DNA of 36,744 nucleotides from assembly GCA_012799055.1 (NCBI GenBank), contig JAAZMA010000184.1, positions 1 through 36,744 on the forward strand, written 5' to 3'. The position numbers and the translations under genes were made by a program. The DNA comes from Tissierellia bacterium. Lineage in GTDB: Bacteria > Bacillota > Clostridia > Tissierellales > Tepidimicrobiaceae. The notes under the pieces were generated by a model. That model searched no databases, had not been told where the DNA came from, and was given only the letters and a program-made list of their open reading frames with translations. Positions 17,691-25,625 of the stretch are shown piece after piece (positions within the stretch are counted from its first letter, which is position 1; each line of letters begins with the position of its first letter).

Positions 17691-18920
17691 ATGGATTTTA
17701 CAAACTTACGCAATAAAGATCCTGAAATAATGGAAATAATAGAAATGGAAACAAATAGGCAAAGAGAACATTTAGAATTAATAGCCTCAGAAAATTTTGT
17801 AACACCTCAAGTTATGGAAGCTATGGGCAGTCAATTAACTAATAAATATGCAGAAGGTTATCCAGGCAAAAGATATTATGGTGGTTGTGAATTTGTAGAT
17901 ATGGCAGAAAACATAGCTATAGAACGATTAAAAAAATTATTTGGAGCAGAACATGCCAATGTCCAACCTCATTCTGGTTCTAATGCTAATTTAGGAGTGT
18001 ATTTTGCAGTACTTAAGCCAGGGGACAAAGTATTGGGAATGAATTTGTCCCAAGGTGGGCATCTAACCCATGGTAGTCCTGTTAATATTTCAGGAACCTA
18101 TTATAATTTTATAGCCTATGGGGTAGATAAGGAGACAGAAACAATTGATTATGATGAGGTAAGGAAAATTGCTATAGAAGAAAAGCCAAAAATGATTGTG
18201 GCAGGTGCTAGTGCCTATCCAAGGATAATTGATTTTCAGAAATTTAGGGAAATAGCTGATGAAGTAGATGCTTATCTAATGGTAGATATGGCTCATATAG
18301 CAGGGCTTGTGGCAGCAGGACTTCATCCAAATCCAGTTCCCTATGCAGATTTTGTAACCACTACAACTCATAAAACTTTAAGAGGTCCTAGGGGAGGAGC
18401 TATCCTTTGTAAAGAAAAATATGGTAAAGCAATTGATAAGGCCATATTTCCTGGGATTCAAGGAGGACCTTTAATGCATGTAATTGCTGCAAAAGCAGTT
18501 AGCTTTGGTGAAGCTTTACAAGATGATTTTAAAGAATATCAAAAACAAATTATTAATAATGCCAACGCATTAGCAGAAGCTTTAAAGGAAAAAGGTTTTA
18601 GACTTGTGTCTAATGGTACAGATAATCACTTAATTTTATTAGATGTAAGAAATAAAGGATTAACTGGAAAGAAAGCTGAAGAATTGCTAGAAGCTGTAAA
18701 TATAACTACTAATAAAAACACCATTCCCTTTGATCCAGAAAGTCCATTTATTACATCGGGAATTAGGATTGGAACTCCTGCCATAACTACAAGGGGAATG
18801 AAGGAAAAAGAAATGAAAGAAATTGCTGAGATTATGGATTTAGCATTAGATGAAAATAATAATAGAGAAGAATTGAGAAATAGAACTTTAGATTTATGTA
18901 AAAGATTTCCTTTATACTAA
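17691..18920 (+). CDS. glyA: Serine hydroxymethyltransferase
   Basis: GlyA converts serine and tetrahydrofolate to glycine and methylene-tetrahydrofolate with pyridoxal phosphate. The 409 residues are full length. The cofactor lysine is Lys228 in [14 protein letters not shown]; other signatures are L-I-A-S-E-N-F (29-35), [13 protein letters not shown] (53-65) and the D-M-A-H-I-A-G-L segment (199-206). ATG after AAGGAGGT. It is monocistronic, with its own promoter and a terminator 8 nt after the stop. Confidence 0.98.
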   Translation: MDFTNLRNKDPEIMEIIEMETNRQREHLELIASENFVTPQVMEAMGSQLTNKYAEGYPGKRYYGGCEFVDMAENIAIERLKKLFGAEHANVQPHSGSNANLGVYFAVLKPGDKVLGMNLSQGGHLTHGSPVNISGTYYNFIAYGVDKETETIDYDEVRKIAIEEKPKMIVAGASAYPRIIDFQKFREIADEVDAYLMVDMAHIAGLVAAGLHPNPVPYADFVTTTTHKTLRGPRGGAILCKEKYGKAIDKAIFPGIQGGPLMHVIAAKAVSFGEALQDDFKEYQKQIINNANALAEALKEKGFRLVSNGTDNHLILLDVRNKGLTGKKAEELLEAVNITTNKNTIPFDPESPFITSGIRIGTPAITTRGMKEKEMKEIAEIMDLALDENNNREELRNRTLDLCKRFPLY

Positions 18921-18927
18921 ATGAATT

Positions 18928-18957
18928 AGCCTACACTAGTCTGTAGGCTTATTTAAT
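18928..18957 (+). terminator. Intrinsic terminator after glyA
   Basis: An 8-bp stem AGCCTACA (18928-18935) with TGTAGGCT (18942-18949), 6-nt loop, then a T-rich TATTTAATT tail. Confidence 0.75.
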
Positions 18958-18982
18958 TAATATATCAATTTTCCATTAATTT

Positions 18983-18991
18983 TGCTATAAT
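18983..18991 (+). promoter_or_regulatory. Candidate extended -10 promoter of the DUF512-der-plsY-gpsA unit
   Basis: TGcTATAAT at 18983-18991 is a perfect extended -10, 36 nt before the next start codon. No convincing -35 precedes it. Confidence 0.5.
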
Positions 18992-19027
18992 AGTATAAAG
19001 GGAAAATAGAATTAGAGAGGATACTAT

Positions 19028-20359
19028 ATGGAATTAAAAAATATAAATGATAACAGAAATATTATAGAAAATGTAAAAGAAGATAGTATAGCTTATGAAT
19101 TAAAAATAGAAAAAGGCGATATTTTATTATCTATTAATGGAAAAGAAGTTAAAGATATAATAGATTACAAATTTTTAATTTCTGATGAATATGTGGAAGT
19201 GGAAATAGAAAAACCTAATGGTGAGATTTGGATATTAGAAATTGAAAAGGAATTTGATGAAGATTTAGGAATAGAGTTTACAAATCCATTAATTGATAGG
19301 GCTAAATCTTGTAGAAACAAATGTATATTTTGTTTTATTGATCAATTACCTAAAAATATGAGGGAGACATTATATTTTAAAGATGATGATTCTAGATTAT
19401 CATTTTTACAAGGTAATTTTATTACTTTAACTAATATGAGTGATGAGGAAATAGAAAGAATTATTGCCTATAGAATAAGTCCTATTAATGTATCAGTACA
19501 CACAACCAATCCTGAATTAAGAATAAAAATGTTAAACAACAAAAATGCTGGTAAGATATTTCATATATTAAAGAAATTTAAAGAGGCAGGATTAGAGATT
19601 AATTGTCAAATAGTATTAGTCCCTAATATAAACGATGGAAAGGAATTGGAAAGAACATTAATGGATTTATCCAGTCTTTATCCCAGTGTTAAATCTGTGG
19701 CTATAGTACCAGTAGGTTTAACTAAATATAGAGAAGGCCTTCCTAATATACGGGTTTTTAGTAAATTAGAATCTAGAATTTTTTTAAAATTTATAATAAA
19801 TAAACAGAAATATTTTCTTAAAACATTAGGAACTAGATTTGCTTTTCCTTCAGATGAGTTTTATCTTATGGCAGATTATCCTTTACCTAATTATGAAGAA
19901 TATGAAGGTTTTCCACAATTGGAAAATGGAGTTGGATTAATAAAGGCCTTTGAATATGAAATTAATAAGGAACTGGCGTATATTAATGAAAATCCTTATT
20001 TAAACAAAAATTATATAATAGCTACTGGGACATTGGCTAAAGAATTTATGGTAGAGGTTGCCAATAAAATAATGAAAAAATTTAAAGGTTTAAAACTAAA
20101 TGTAATAGCAATTAATAATGAATTCTTTGGAGAAACTATTACCGTATCAGGATTAATTACAGGTGGGGATTTAATAGCTCAATTAAAAGATATAGATGGC
20201 ATAGATGGGATTATAATACCAAAGTCTATGCTAAGAAAAGATACTGAGGTTTTTTTAGATGATTTGAATATAAAAGATATAGAAGATAAATTAAAAGTTA
20301 AAGTAATACCAGTAGAGGTATCAGGAAAAGAATTTATCAATTTATTTAGAAAAGTGTAG
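19028..20359 (+). CDS. PDZ plus radical SAM, DUF512-domain protein of unknown function
   Basis: The 443-residue protein begins with a PDZ-like module (about 8-60, with A-Y-E-L-K-I-E-K-G-D-I-L-L-S-I-N-G) and continues with a radical SAM type cluster C-R-N-K-C-I-F-C-F-I-D-Q-L-P (Cys95, Cys99, Cys102) and a C-terminal DUF512 domain. This architecture is widely conserved in Clostridia, usually just before der, and in Cyanobacteria, but no reaction is established to my knowledge. The 8-nt gap to der suggests co-translation and perhaps a role linked to ribosome assembly; that is inference. Start ATG after AGAGAGGAT. Confidence 0.85.
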   Translation: MELKNINDNRNIIENVKEDSIAYELKIEKGDILLSINGKEVKDIIDYKFLISDEYVEVEIEKPNGEIWILEIEKEFDEDLGIEFTNPLIDRAKSCRNKCIFCFIDQLPKNMRETLYFKDDDSRLSFLQGNFITLTNMSDEEIERIIAYRISPINVSVHTTNPELRIKMLNNKNAGKIFHILKKFKEAGLEINCQIVLVPNINDGKELERTLMDLSSLYPSVKSVAIVPVGLTKYREGLPNIRVFSKLESRIFLKFIINKQKYFLKTLGTRFAFPSDEFYLMADYPLPNYEEYEGFPQLENGVGLIKAFEYEINKELAYINENPYLNKNYIIATGTLAKEFMVEVANKIMKKFKGLKLNVIAINNEFFGETITVSGLITGGDLIAQLKDIDGIDGIIIPKSMLRKDTEVFLDDLNIKDIEDKLKVKVIPVEVSGKEFINLFRKV

Positions 20360-20367
20360 GTGATATA

Positions 20368-21684
20368 ATGGAAAGACCAGTTGTTTGTATTGTAGGAAGA
20401 CCTAATGTTGGAAAATCAACTTTATTTAATAGAATAGCAGGAAGAAGAATTGCCATAACTGAAGATACACCTGGAGTTACTAGGGATAGAATTTATACAG
20501 AAGCAGAATGGCTTAATAAATACTTTACATTAATTGACACAGGAGGATTAGAACCAGAATCTGAAGAAATAATAACCCTAAATATTAGAAGACAGGCTGA
20601 GATTGCCATTGAAACTGCTGATGTTATACTTTTTGTAGTAGATGGAATTGATGGGCTTACATCTACTGATAGGGATATAGCCAATATACTTAGAAAATCT
20701 GGGAAAGAAGTACTTTTAGTATGTAATAAAATTGACTCTAAAAAGAGTTCTGATAAAATTTTCGAATTTTACGAATTAGGTATAGGTGATCCAATACTCA
20801 TTTCTGCAGAACAGGGTTTAGGTATAGGAGATTTACTAGATGAAGTAATTTTGCATTTTCCTGAACATAAAGATACAGATTACAATGAGGACATAATAAA
20901 AGTTGCGGTTATTGGAAAACCAAATGTAGGAAAGTCTTCTTTAATAAATAATATTTTAGGGGAAGATAGAGTAATAGTTACAAATATTCCTGGCACCACG
21001 AGGGATGCAATAGATACTTATTTTACCTATGGAGAAGATGAATATTTGTTTATAGATACTGCAGGATTAAGGAGAAAAAGAAGTATTTATGAAAATATAG
21101 AACGTTATAGTGTAGTTCGTACATTAGCAGCAGTAGATAGATCAGATATATGTATATTAATGATTGATGGAACAGAAGGTATAACAGAACAGGATACAAA
21201 AATTGCTGGATATGCCCATGAACAAGGAAAAGGGATGATAATTGCTGTTAATAAGTGGGATATTGTAGAAAAGGAAACCAATACCTCTAGAGATATGGAA
21301 AGGGATATTAGGAATAAATTGGGATTTGTACCCTATGCTCCTATTATATTTATTTCTGCAAAGACTGGGAGAAGGGTAAGTAGATTATTTGAATTACTAA
21401 AGGTAGTAAATAATAATTATGATTTAAGAATTAGTACTGGAGTACTAAATGATATAATTAATGAAGCAGTAATTTTAAATCAACCACCATCTGATAAAGG
21501 AAATAGATTAAAAATTTACTATGGGACTCAAGTAGCAACTAGACCACCTAAATTTGTAATTTTTATTAATAAAAGAGAACTTATGCATTTTTCCTATGAA
21601 AGATACCTGGAAAATCAAATTAGGCAATACTTTGGTTTTGAAGGAGTGCCTATTAGATTGGAATTTAGAGAAAAGGGTGATTAA
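20368..21684 (+). CDS. der: Ribosome biogenesis GTPase Der (EngA)
   Basis: Der is an essential tandem GTPase for 50S subunit maturation. The 438 residues contain two G domains, with P-loops G-R-P-N-V-G-K-S-T (10-18) and G-K-P-N-V-G-K-S-S (about 183-191), D-T-G-G and D-T-A-G switch II motifs, N-K-I-D and N-K-W-D specificity motifs, and a C-terminal KH-like domain ending in R-L-E-F-R-E-K. Length is typical. ATG follows TAGGTGAT. plsY begins 1 nt after the stop. Confidence 0.98.
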   Translation: MERPVVCIVGRPNVGKSTLFNRIAGRRIAITEDTPGVTRDRIYTEAEWLNKYFTLIDTGGLEPESEEIITLNIRRQAEIAIETADVILFVVDGIDGLTSTDRDIANILRKSGKEVLLVCNKIDSKKSSDKIFEFYELGIGDPILISAEQGLGIGDLLDEVILHFPEHKDTDYNEDIIKVAVIGKPNVGKSSLINNILGEDRVIVTNIPGTTRDAIDTYFTYGEDEYLFIDTAGLRRKRSIYENIERYSVVRTLAAVDRSDICILMIDGTEGITEQDTKIAGYAHEQGKGMIIAVNKWDIVEKETNTSRDMERDIRNKLGFVPYAPIIFISAKTGRRVSRLFELLKVVNNNYDLRISTGVLNDIINEAVILNQPPSDKGNRLKIYYGTQVATRPPKFVIFINKRELMHFSYERYLENQIRQYFGFEGVPIRLEFREKGD

Positions 21685-21685
21685 T

Positions 21686-22285
21686 TTGAGAATTCCACTT
21701 ATAATAGCCTTAGCTTCTTATTTAATTGGAAACTTTTCTGCAGCCTATATTTTAGGTAAAATGTTTAAAAAAGAAGATGTTAGAGAATATGGAAGTAAAA
21801 ATGCAGGGGCTACTAATGCCTTAAGGGTTTTTGGAAAAAAAATTGGTATATTAGCTTTTATATTAGATGTTTTAAAAGGGGTATTGGCAGTTTATATTGG
21901 AGGAAAGTTTTTAGACTATAATGGGAAATTAATAGCTGGAATATTTGTAGTATTAGGCCATAATTATCCTATAATTTTAGGATTTAAAGGAGGAAAAGGT
22001 ATAGCTACATCTATAGGAGTTATGCTATCTTTACATTGGCCTACTGCTATTGTATGTATTATTATTGGAATATTAATAATAGCAAAATTTAGATACGTCT
22101 CTTTAGGATCTATTACTGCAGCCAGCTTAGTTCCTATTATTGGTTCTATTATGAAAAGGCCTTTTAATAAGGAATATTTTATTACTACATTAATTTTAGC
22201 TATTATGGCAGTATATAGACATAGATCTAATATTAAAAGATTAGTAAATGGAAAAGAGTTTAAAATTGGAGAAAGGGTAAAATAA
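21686..22285 (+). CDS. plsY: Glycerol-3-phosphate acyltransferase PlsY
   Basis: PlsY transfers an acyl group from acyl-phosphate to glycerol-3-phosphate, the first committed membrane lipid step. The 199-residue protein has about five membrane helices and the three known motifs: S-K-N-A-G-A-T-N (37-44), the F-K-G-G-K-G-I-A-T-S loop, and the V-Y-R-H-R-x-N-I-x-R segment near the C-terminus. The start is TTG 21686, five nt after AAGGGTGA; an upstream in-frame ATG at 21596 lies within der and would add a non-homologous 30-residue stretch. gpsA, which makes the substrate, follows. Confidence 0.94.
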   Translation: MRIPLIIALASYLIGNFSAAYILGKMFKKEDVREYGSKNAGATNALRVFGKKIGILAFILDVLKGVLAVYIGGKFLDYNGKLIAGIFVVLGHNYPIILGFKGGKGIATSIGVMLSLHWPTAIVCIIIGILIIAKFRYVSLGSITAASLVPIIGSIMKRPFNKEYFITTLILAIMAVYRHRSNIKRLVNGKEFKIGERVK

Positions 22286-22303
22286 AGGGTAGGTGAAGTT
22301 TAA

Positions 22304-23317
22304 GTGGCAAAAATAGGTATACTTGGAGGAGGCAGTTGGGGGACTGCATTGGCAATTCTCTTAGGGAACAAAAATAATGAAGTACATATCTGGGTAAGGG
22401 ATGAGCTTCAATTAAGACAAATGAAAGAATTAAGAGAGAATAAAAAATATTTGCCTGGTGTTATTATTCCAGATGAAATAGGTATAACAAACGATATTTC
22501 CAAGGTTATTTATAATAAAGAATTAATAGTGCTTGCAGTAGCTTCCCATGGAATTAGAGATAGCTTAAATGAAGGTAAAAAGGATTTTAATAAGGAGCAG
22601 ATAATAGTTAATGTGGCTAAGGGTATTGAAAATGATACTTTACTTAGGATTTCGGAAATTGTTAAAGAAATTCTTCCTAATAATCCATATGCAGTATTAT
22701 CTGGGCCATCTCATGCAGAAGAAGTGGCTAGAAATATTCCTACTACTGTTGTTTCAGCCTCTAATAATAAAAATATAGCAAAATATGTACAAGATATTTT
22801 TATGTCACCATATTTTAGAGTTTACACTAATCCAGATGTTGTAGGAGTGGAATTAGGAGGTTCATTAAAAAATGTTATAGCATTAGGTGCTGGTATATCT
22901 GATGGCTTAGGATATGGAGACAATACCAAAGCAGCTCTTATGACAAGGGGTATTATTGAAATGGGTAGGCTTGGAGAAAAATTAGGTGCAAATTCTAAAA
23001 CTTTTTCAGGTTTATCAGGTATAGGTGATTTAATTGTAACTTGTACTAGTATGCTTAGTAGAAATAGAAGGGCTGGAATATTAATTGGACAAGGACAAAG
23101 TTTAGATGAGGCTACAAAAAACGTAGGCATGGTAGTAGAGGGCATAAAAACTACTAAATCTGCCTATGAATTGGCAAAAAAGAATAATGTAGTTATGCCT
23201 ATAACAAATGAAATTTATAATGTACTATATAATGGGGAAGATGTAAGGGAATCTGTTTATAATTTAATGTTAAGAGACAAAAAACCAGAAATAGAAGATA
23301 TATTGAAGACTAATTAA
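22304..23317 (+). CDS. gpsA: NAD(P)-dependent glycerol-3-phosphate dehydrogenase
   Basis: GpsA reduces dihydroxyacetone phosphate to sn-glycerol-3-phosphate for PlsY. The 337 residues show the nucleotide-binding G-G-G-S-W-G-T-A (8-15), the S-G-P-S-H-A-E-E-V block, catalytic Lys in G-G-S-L-K-N-V-I-A-L-G-A-G, and S-G-I-G-D-L-I-V-T-C-T-S. GTG start at 22304 after GGGTAGGTGA. The der-plsY-gpsA-spoIVA order is classic for spore-forming Firmicutes. Confidence 0.97.
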   Translation: MAKIGILGGGSWGTALAILLGNKNNEVHIWVRDELQLRQMKELRENKKYLPGVIIPDEIGITNDISKVIYNKELIVLAVASHGIRDSLNEGKKDFNKEQIIVNVAKGIENDTLLRISEIVKEILPNNPYAVLSGPSHAEEVARNIPTTVVSASNNKNIAKYVQDIFMSPYFRVYTNPDVVGVELGGSLKNVIALGAGISDGLGYGDNTKAALMTRGIIEMGRLGEKLGANSKTFSGLSGIGDLIVTCTSMLSRNRRAGILIGQGQSLDEATKNVGMVVEGIKTTKSAYELAKKNNVVMPITNEIYNVLYNGEDVRESVYNLMLRDKKPEIEDILKTN

Positions 23318-23345
23318 ATATATTAATAAAAGTTTTTATGGCCTG

Positions 23346-23374
23346 TCATATTTACCCCTTTATTACATATATAT
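23346..23374 (+). promoter_or_regulatory. Possible sigma-E-type promoter of spoIVA
   Basis: TCATATT (23346-23352) and CATATATAT (23366-23374) place ATA and ATA 16 nt apart, matching the sigma-E pattern (ATA, about 16 nt, cATAnnnT). The start would be near 23381, 39 nt before the ATG. spoIVA is sigma-E-dependent in Bacillus. The region is AT-rich, so chance similarity is possible. Confidence 0.45.
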
Positions 23375-23419
23375 ATAATGTTAAATATTTTTTAAAACAT
23401 TTGTATAGGGGGGGAAGAT

Positions 23420-24898
23420 ATGGAAGGGTTTGATATATACAATGACATAGCGGTAAGAACCCAAGGAGATATATATGCTGGTGTAGTAGGTCCTGTGAGA
23501 ACTGGAAAATCAACTTTTATTAAAAGATTTATGGAACTTTTAGTATTACCTAATATTGAAAACAAATATAAAAAAGAAAGAGCAAAGGATGAACTGCCTT
23601 TAAGTGGTGCAGGGAAGACCATAATGACTACAGAACCAAAATTTGTGCCTAATGAAGCAGTGGAATTATTATTGAAAGAAAATTTAAAGTTTAAAGTAAG
23701 AATGGTGGACTGTGTAGGTTATTTAGTTAAAGGAGCATTGGGACATATTGAAGAAGATATACCTAGAATGGTTACTACGCCTTGGTATGAAAAAGAAATA
23801 CCCTTTGAAGAAGCGGCAGAAATAGGTACTAGAAAAGTAATTACAGACCATTCAACTATAGGGATTGTTGTAACTACAGATGGTTCTATAACAGATATTG
23901 ATAGATCTAATTATATTAAAGCAGAAGAAAGGGTAATAAATGAATTAAAAGAATTAGATAAGCCTTTTGTAATAGTGCTTAATACAAAACATCCAAATTT
24001 AGATAGTACTATAGCCTTAAGAGAAAGTTTAGAGGAAAAATACAAAGTATCTGTAATTATAGTAGATTGTTTAAATATGGGGATTGAAGATGTGGAAAAG
24101 ATTTTTGAAAAAATATTATTTGAATTCCCAGTTAAAGAAATTTCCATTAATTTGCCTGGTTGGATAGAAGGATTGCCTAGAACTCATTGGATAAAAGATA
24201 GGCTTTTTGAATCTATTAAAGAATCTATTCAAACACTTCAAAAATTAAATCAAGTAGATAATTCATTAAAAGTATTAAATGAATTAGAAATAATCCAATT
24301 AGTAAATGTTAAAGAAATAAATTTAGGAGAAGGAACAGTTAATGTAGAATTAGTAGTAGATGATGAACTTTTTTACAATGTAATTAAGGAAATGACAGGA
24401 TTTAATATAGAAGGAGATTATCAAATATTAAGTTTAATTAATAAATTATCTCAAACTAAAAGGGAGTACGATAAAATTGAAGCTGCCCTATTAGATGCTA
24501 GTGAAATAGGTTATGGTTTAGTAAGTCCTAGTTTAGAGGAATTAGAATTAGCAGAACCAGAAATATACAGACAGGGTAACAAATTTGGAGTAAAATTGAA
24601 AGCCCGTGCCCCATCTCTCCATTTGTTGCGCTGTGATATTACTACGGAGGTATCTCCTTTAATTGGTACAGAAAAGCAGTCTGAGGAACTTGTAAAATAT
24701 TTCCTAGATGAATTTGAAGAAGATCCGTCAAAAATTTGGCAATCTAATTTATTTGGAAAATCCCTTTATGATTTAGTTAATGAACAATTACAGGGAAAAT
24801 TAAATTCAATGCCAGAAGATGCAAGACATAAAATGAGAAGAGCTTTAGAAAGAATAATAAATGATGGCAATGGTGGGTTAATTTGTATTATTATATAA
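23420..24898 (+). CDS. spoIVA: Stage IV sporulation protein A (spore coat morphogenetic ATPase)
   Basis: SpoIVA polymerises on the forespore surface as the base of the coat. The 492 residues equal the Bacillus subtilis length. The N-terminal P-loop is G-P-V-R-T-G-K-S (24-31), the Walker B-like region is R-M-V-D-C-V-G-Y-L, and the middle and C-terminal domains are conserved, ending in the hydrophobic G-G-L-I-C-I-I-I tail that anchors to SpoVM in Bacillus. It shows the TRAFAC-like fold but is an ATPase in Bacillus. ATG follows AGGGGGGGAAG. It is monocistronic, with a palindromic terminator after it. This is strong evidence that the organism forms endospores. Confidence 0.98.
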   Translation: MEGFDIYNDIAVRTQGDIYAGVVGPVRTGKSTFIKRFMELLVLPNIENKYKKERAKDELPLSGAGKTIMTTEPKFVPNEAVELLLKENLKFKVRMVDCVGYLVKGALGHIEEDIPRMVTTPWYEKEIPFEEAAEIGTRKVITDHSTIGIVVTTDGSITDIDRSNYIKAEERVINELKELDKPFVIVLNTKHPNLDSTIALRESLEEKYKVSVIIVDCLNMGIEDVEKIFEKILFEFPVKEISINLPGWIEGLPRTHWIKDRLFESIKESIQTLQKLNQVDNSLKVLNELEIIQLVNVKEINLGEGTVNVELVVDDELFYNVIKEMTGFNIEGDYQILSLINKLSQTKREYDKIEAALLDASEIGYGLVSPSLEELELAEPEIYRQGNKFGVKLKARAPSLHLLRCDITTEVSPLIGTEKQSEELVKYFLDEFEEDPSKIWQSNLFGKSLYDLVNEQLQGKLNSMPEDARHKMRRALERIINDGNGGLICIII

Positions 24899-24911
24899 TA
24901 AAATAAAAAAC

Positions 24912-24942
24912 AAAAAGTAGAAGATTAATCTTCTACTTTTTT
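24912..24942. terminator. Bidirectional terminator between spoIVA and tRNA-Pro
   Basis: A perfect 30-bp palindrome: 24912-24926 is the reverse complement of 24927-24941. It starts with an A run and ends with a T run, so it can terminate both the rightward spoIVA transcript and the leftward tRNA transcript, which ends just 5 nt away. Confidence 0.85.
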
Positions 24943-24946
24943 AATT

Positions 24947-25023
24947 TGGTCGGGATGAGAGGATTTGAACCCCCGGCCCCTAGTACCCCATACTAGTGCG
25001 CTACCAAACTGCGCCACATCCCG
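24947..25023 (-). tRNA. tRNA-Pro (anticodon GGG), CCA encoded
   Basis: Reading the minus strand from 25023, the acceptor arm CGGGATG pairs with CATCCCG, followed by discriminator A (24950) and an encoded CCA (24949-24947). The D arm is GCGCAGTTTGGTAGCGC; the anticodon stem CTAGT/ACTAG closes a 7-nt loop ATGGGGT (24991-24985), giving anticodon GGG (24989-24987) with G37. The T arm has GGGGG-TTCAAAT-CCTCT with two G-U pairs. GGG decodes CCC and CCU, so a second tRNA-Pro(UGG) is expected elsewhere. Confidence 0.95.
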
Positions 25024-25044
25024 ATATTTATTATGACAATTAAT

Positions 25045-25053
25045 ATTATAGCA
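25045..25053 (-). promoter_or_regulatory. Candidate extended -10 promoter of tRNA-Pro
   Basis: Reading minus, TGcTATAAT occupies 25053-25045, a perfect extended -10, with a weak TTGCTT -35 (25072-25067, 16-nt spacer). Start near 25038, 15 nt before the mature 5' end. Confidence 0.55.
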
Positions 25054-25131
25054 TAAAAAATTATAAAAGCAATAAAACAATTAGGGATTTTATTAAAAAT
25101 AAGAAATCTAGTTTCGTCAAAGCTTAAGATA

Positions 25132-25140
25132 TGATATACT
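25132..25140 (+). promoter_or_regulatory. Candidate extended -10 promoter of the 125-residue membrane protein gene
   Basis: TGaTATACT at 25132-25140, with no good -35 at 17 nt. The leader to the TTG start would be about 32 nt. Confidence 0.45.
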
Positions 25141-25178
25141 AAATATAAGTTTACACATTATATGGAGGTAGATTTTAT

Positions 25179-25556
25179 TTGATTTATCATATAAAAACGA
25201 TTTTGATTGTAGCCTTGATTATTAATATTATAGGCTATATATTAGTTGTATTAAAAGAAAAATTATATTTAAAAAACAATATTATTGTTATTAATAAAAA
25301 ATCTGTAACAGAAGACCATTTAAAGGCAGCTGATATGAAAGAATTTATTTTAGATGGCACTAGGGTTAAATCTGGTGATGAAATTAGAATTGTAACACTG
25401 GCAAAAGATAGATTTGAAGGTATTTTAATAGGTGCTATTAAACAAGAAAGATCTATATTAATGGTAACCCATAGTGATGAAATAAAAAAATTCAATATAG
25501 ATAATATTTTTAAATTAAAAGTTATAAGTAAATATGGAAAATTTTTTAATATATAA
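25179..25556 (+). CDS. Unrecognised membrane-anchored protein, 125 residues
   Basis: I do not recognise this gene. One membrane helix (about residues 4-25) is followed by a basic stretch and a cytosolic domain of about 90 residues predicted to be mixed strand and helix: V-K-S-G-D-E-I-R-I-V-T-L-A-K-D-R-F-E-G-I-L-I-G-A resembles a small beta-barrel, with F-E-G-x-L-x-G reminiscent of Sm-like or SH3-like strands. Start is TTG 25179, 9 nt after GGAGGT. It has its own promoter and lies 69 nt upstream of the HlyD-like gene. Codon use looks native. A role in envelope or sporulation is only suggested by position. Confidence 0.7.
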   Translation: MIYHIKTILIVALIINIIGYILVVLKEKLYLKNNIIVINKKSVTEDHLKAADMKEFILDGTRVKSGDEIRIVTLAKDRFEGILIGAIKQERSILMVTHSDEIKKFNIDNIFKLKVISKYGKFFNI

Positions 25557-25625
25557 AAATAAAAAAGGATTTTTAAGTTTTATGTAGAATATTGTATTAA
25601 TACTATATTGATAAGGGGGATTTAA

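Noticed and set aside
21596-21685. 30-residue upstream extension of plsY
   Set aside because: It runs within der in another frame; TTG 21686 has a ribosome binding site and gives the normal PlsY N-terminus.
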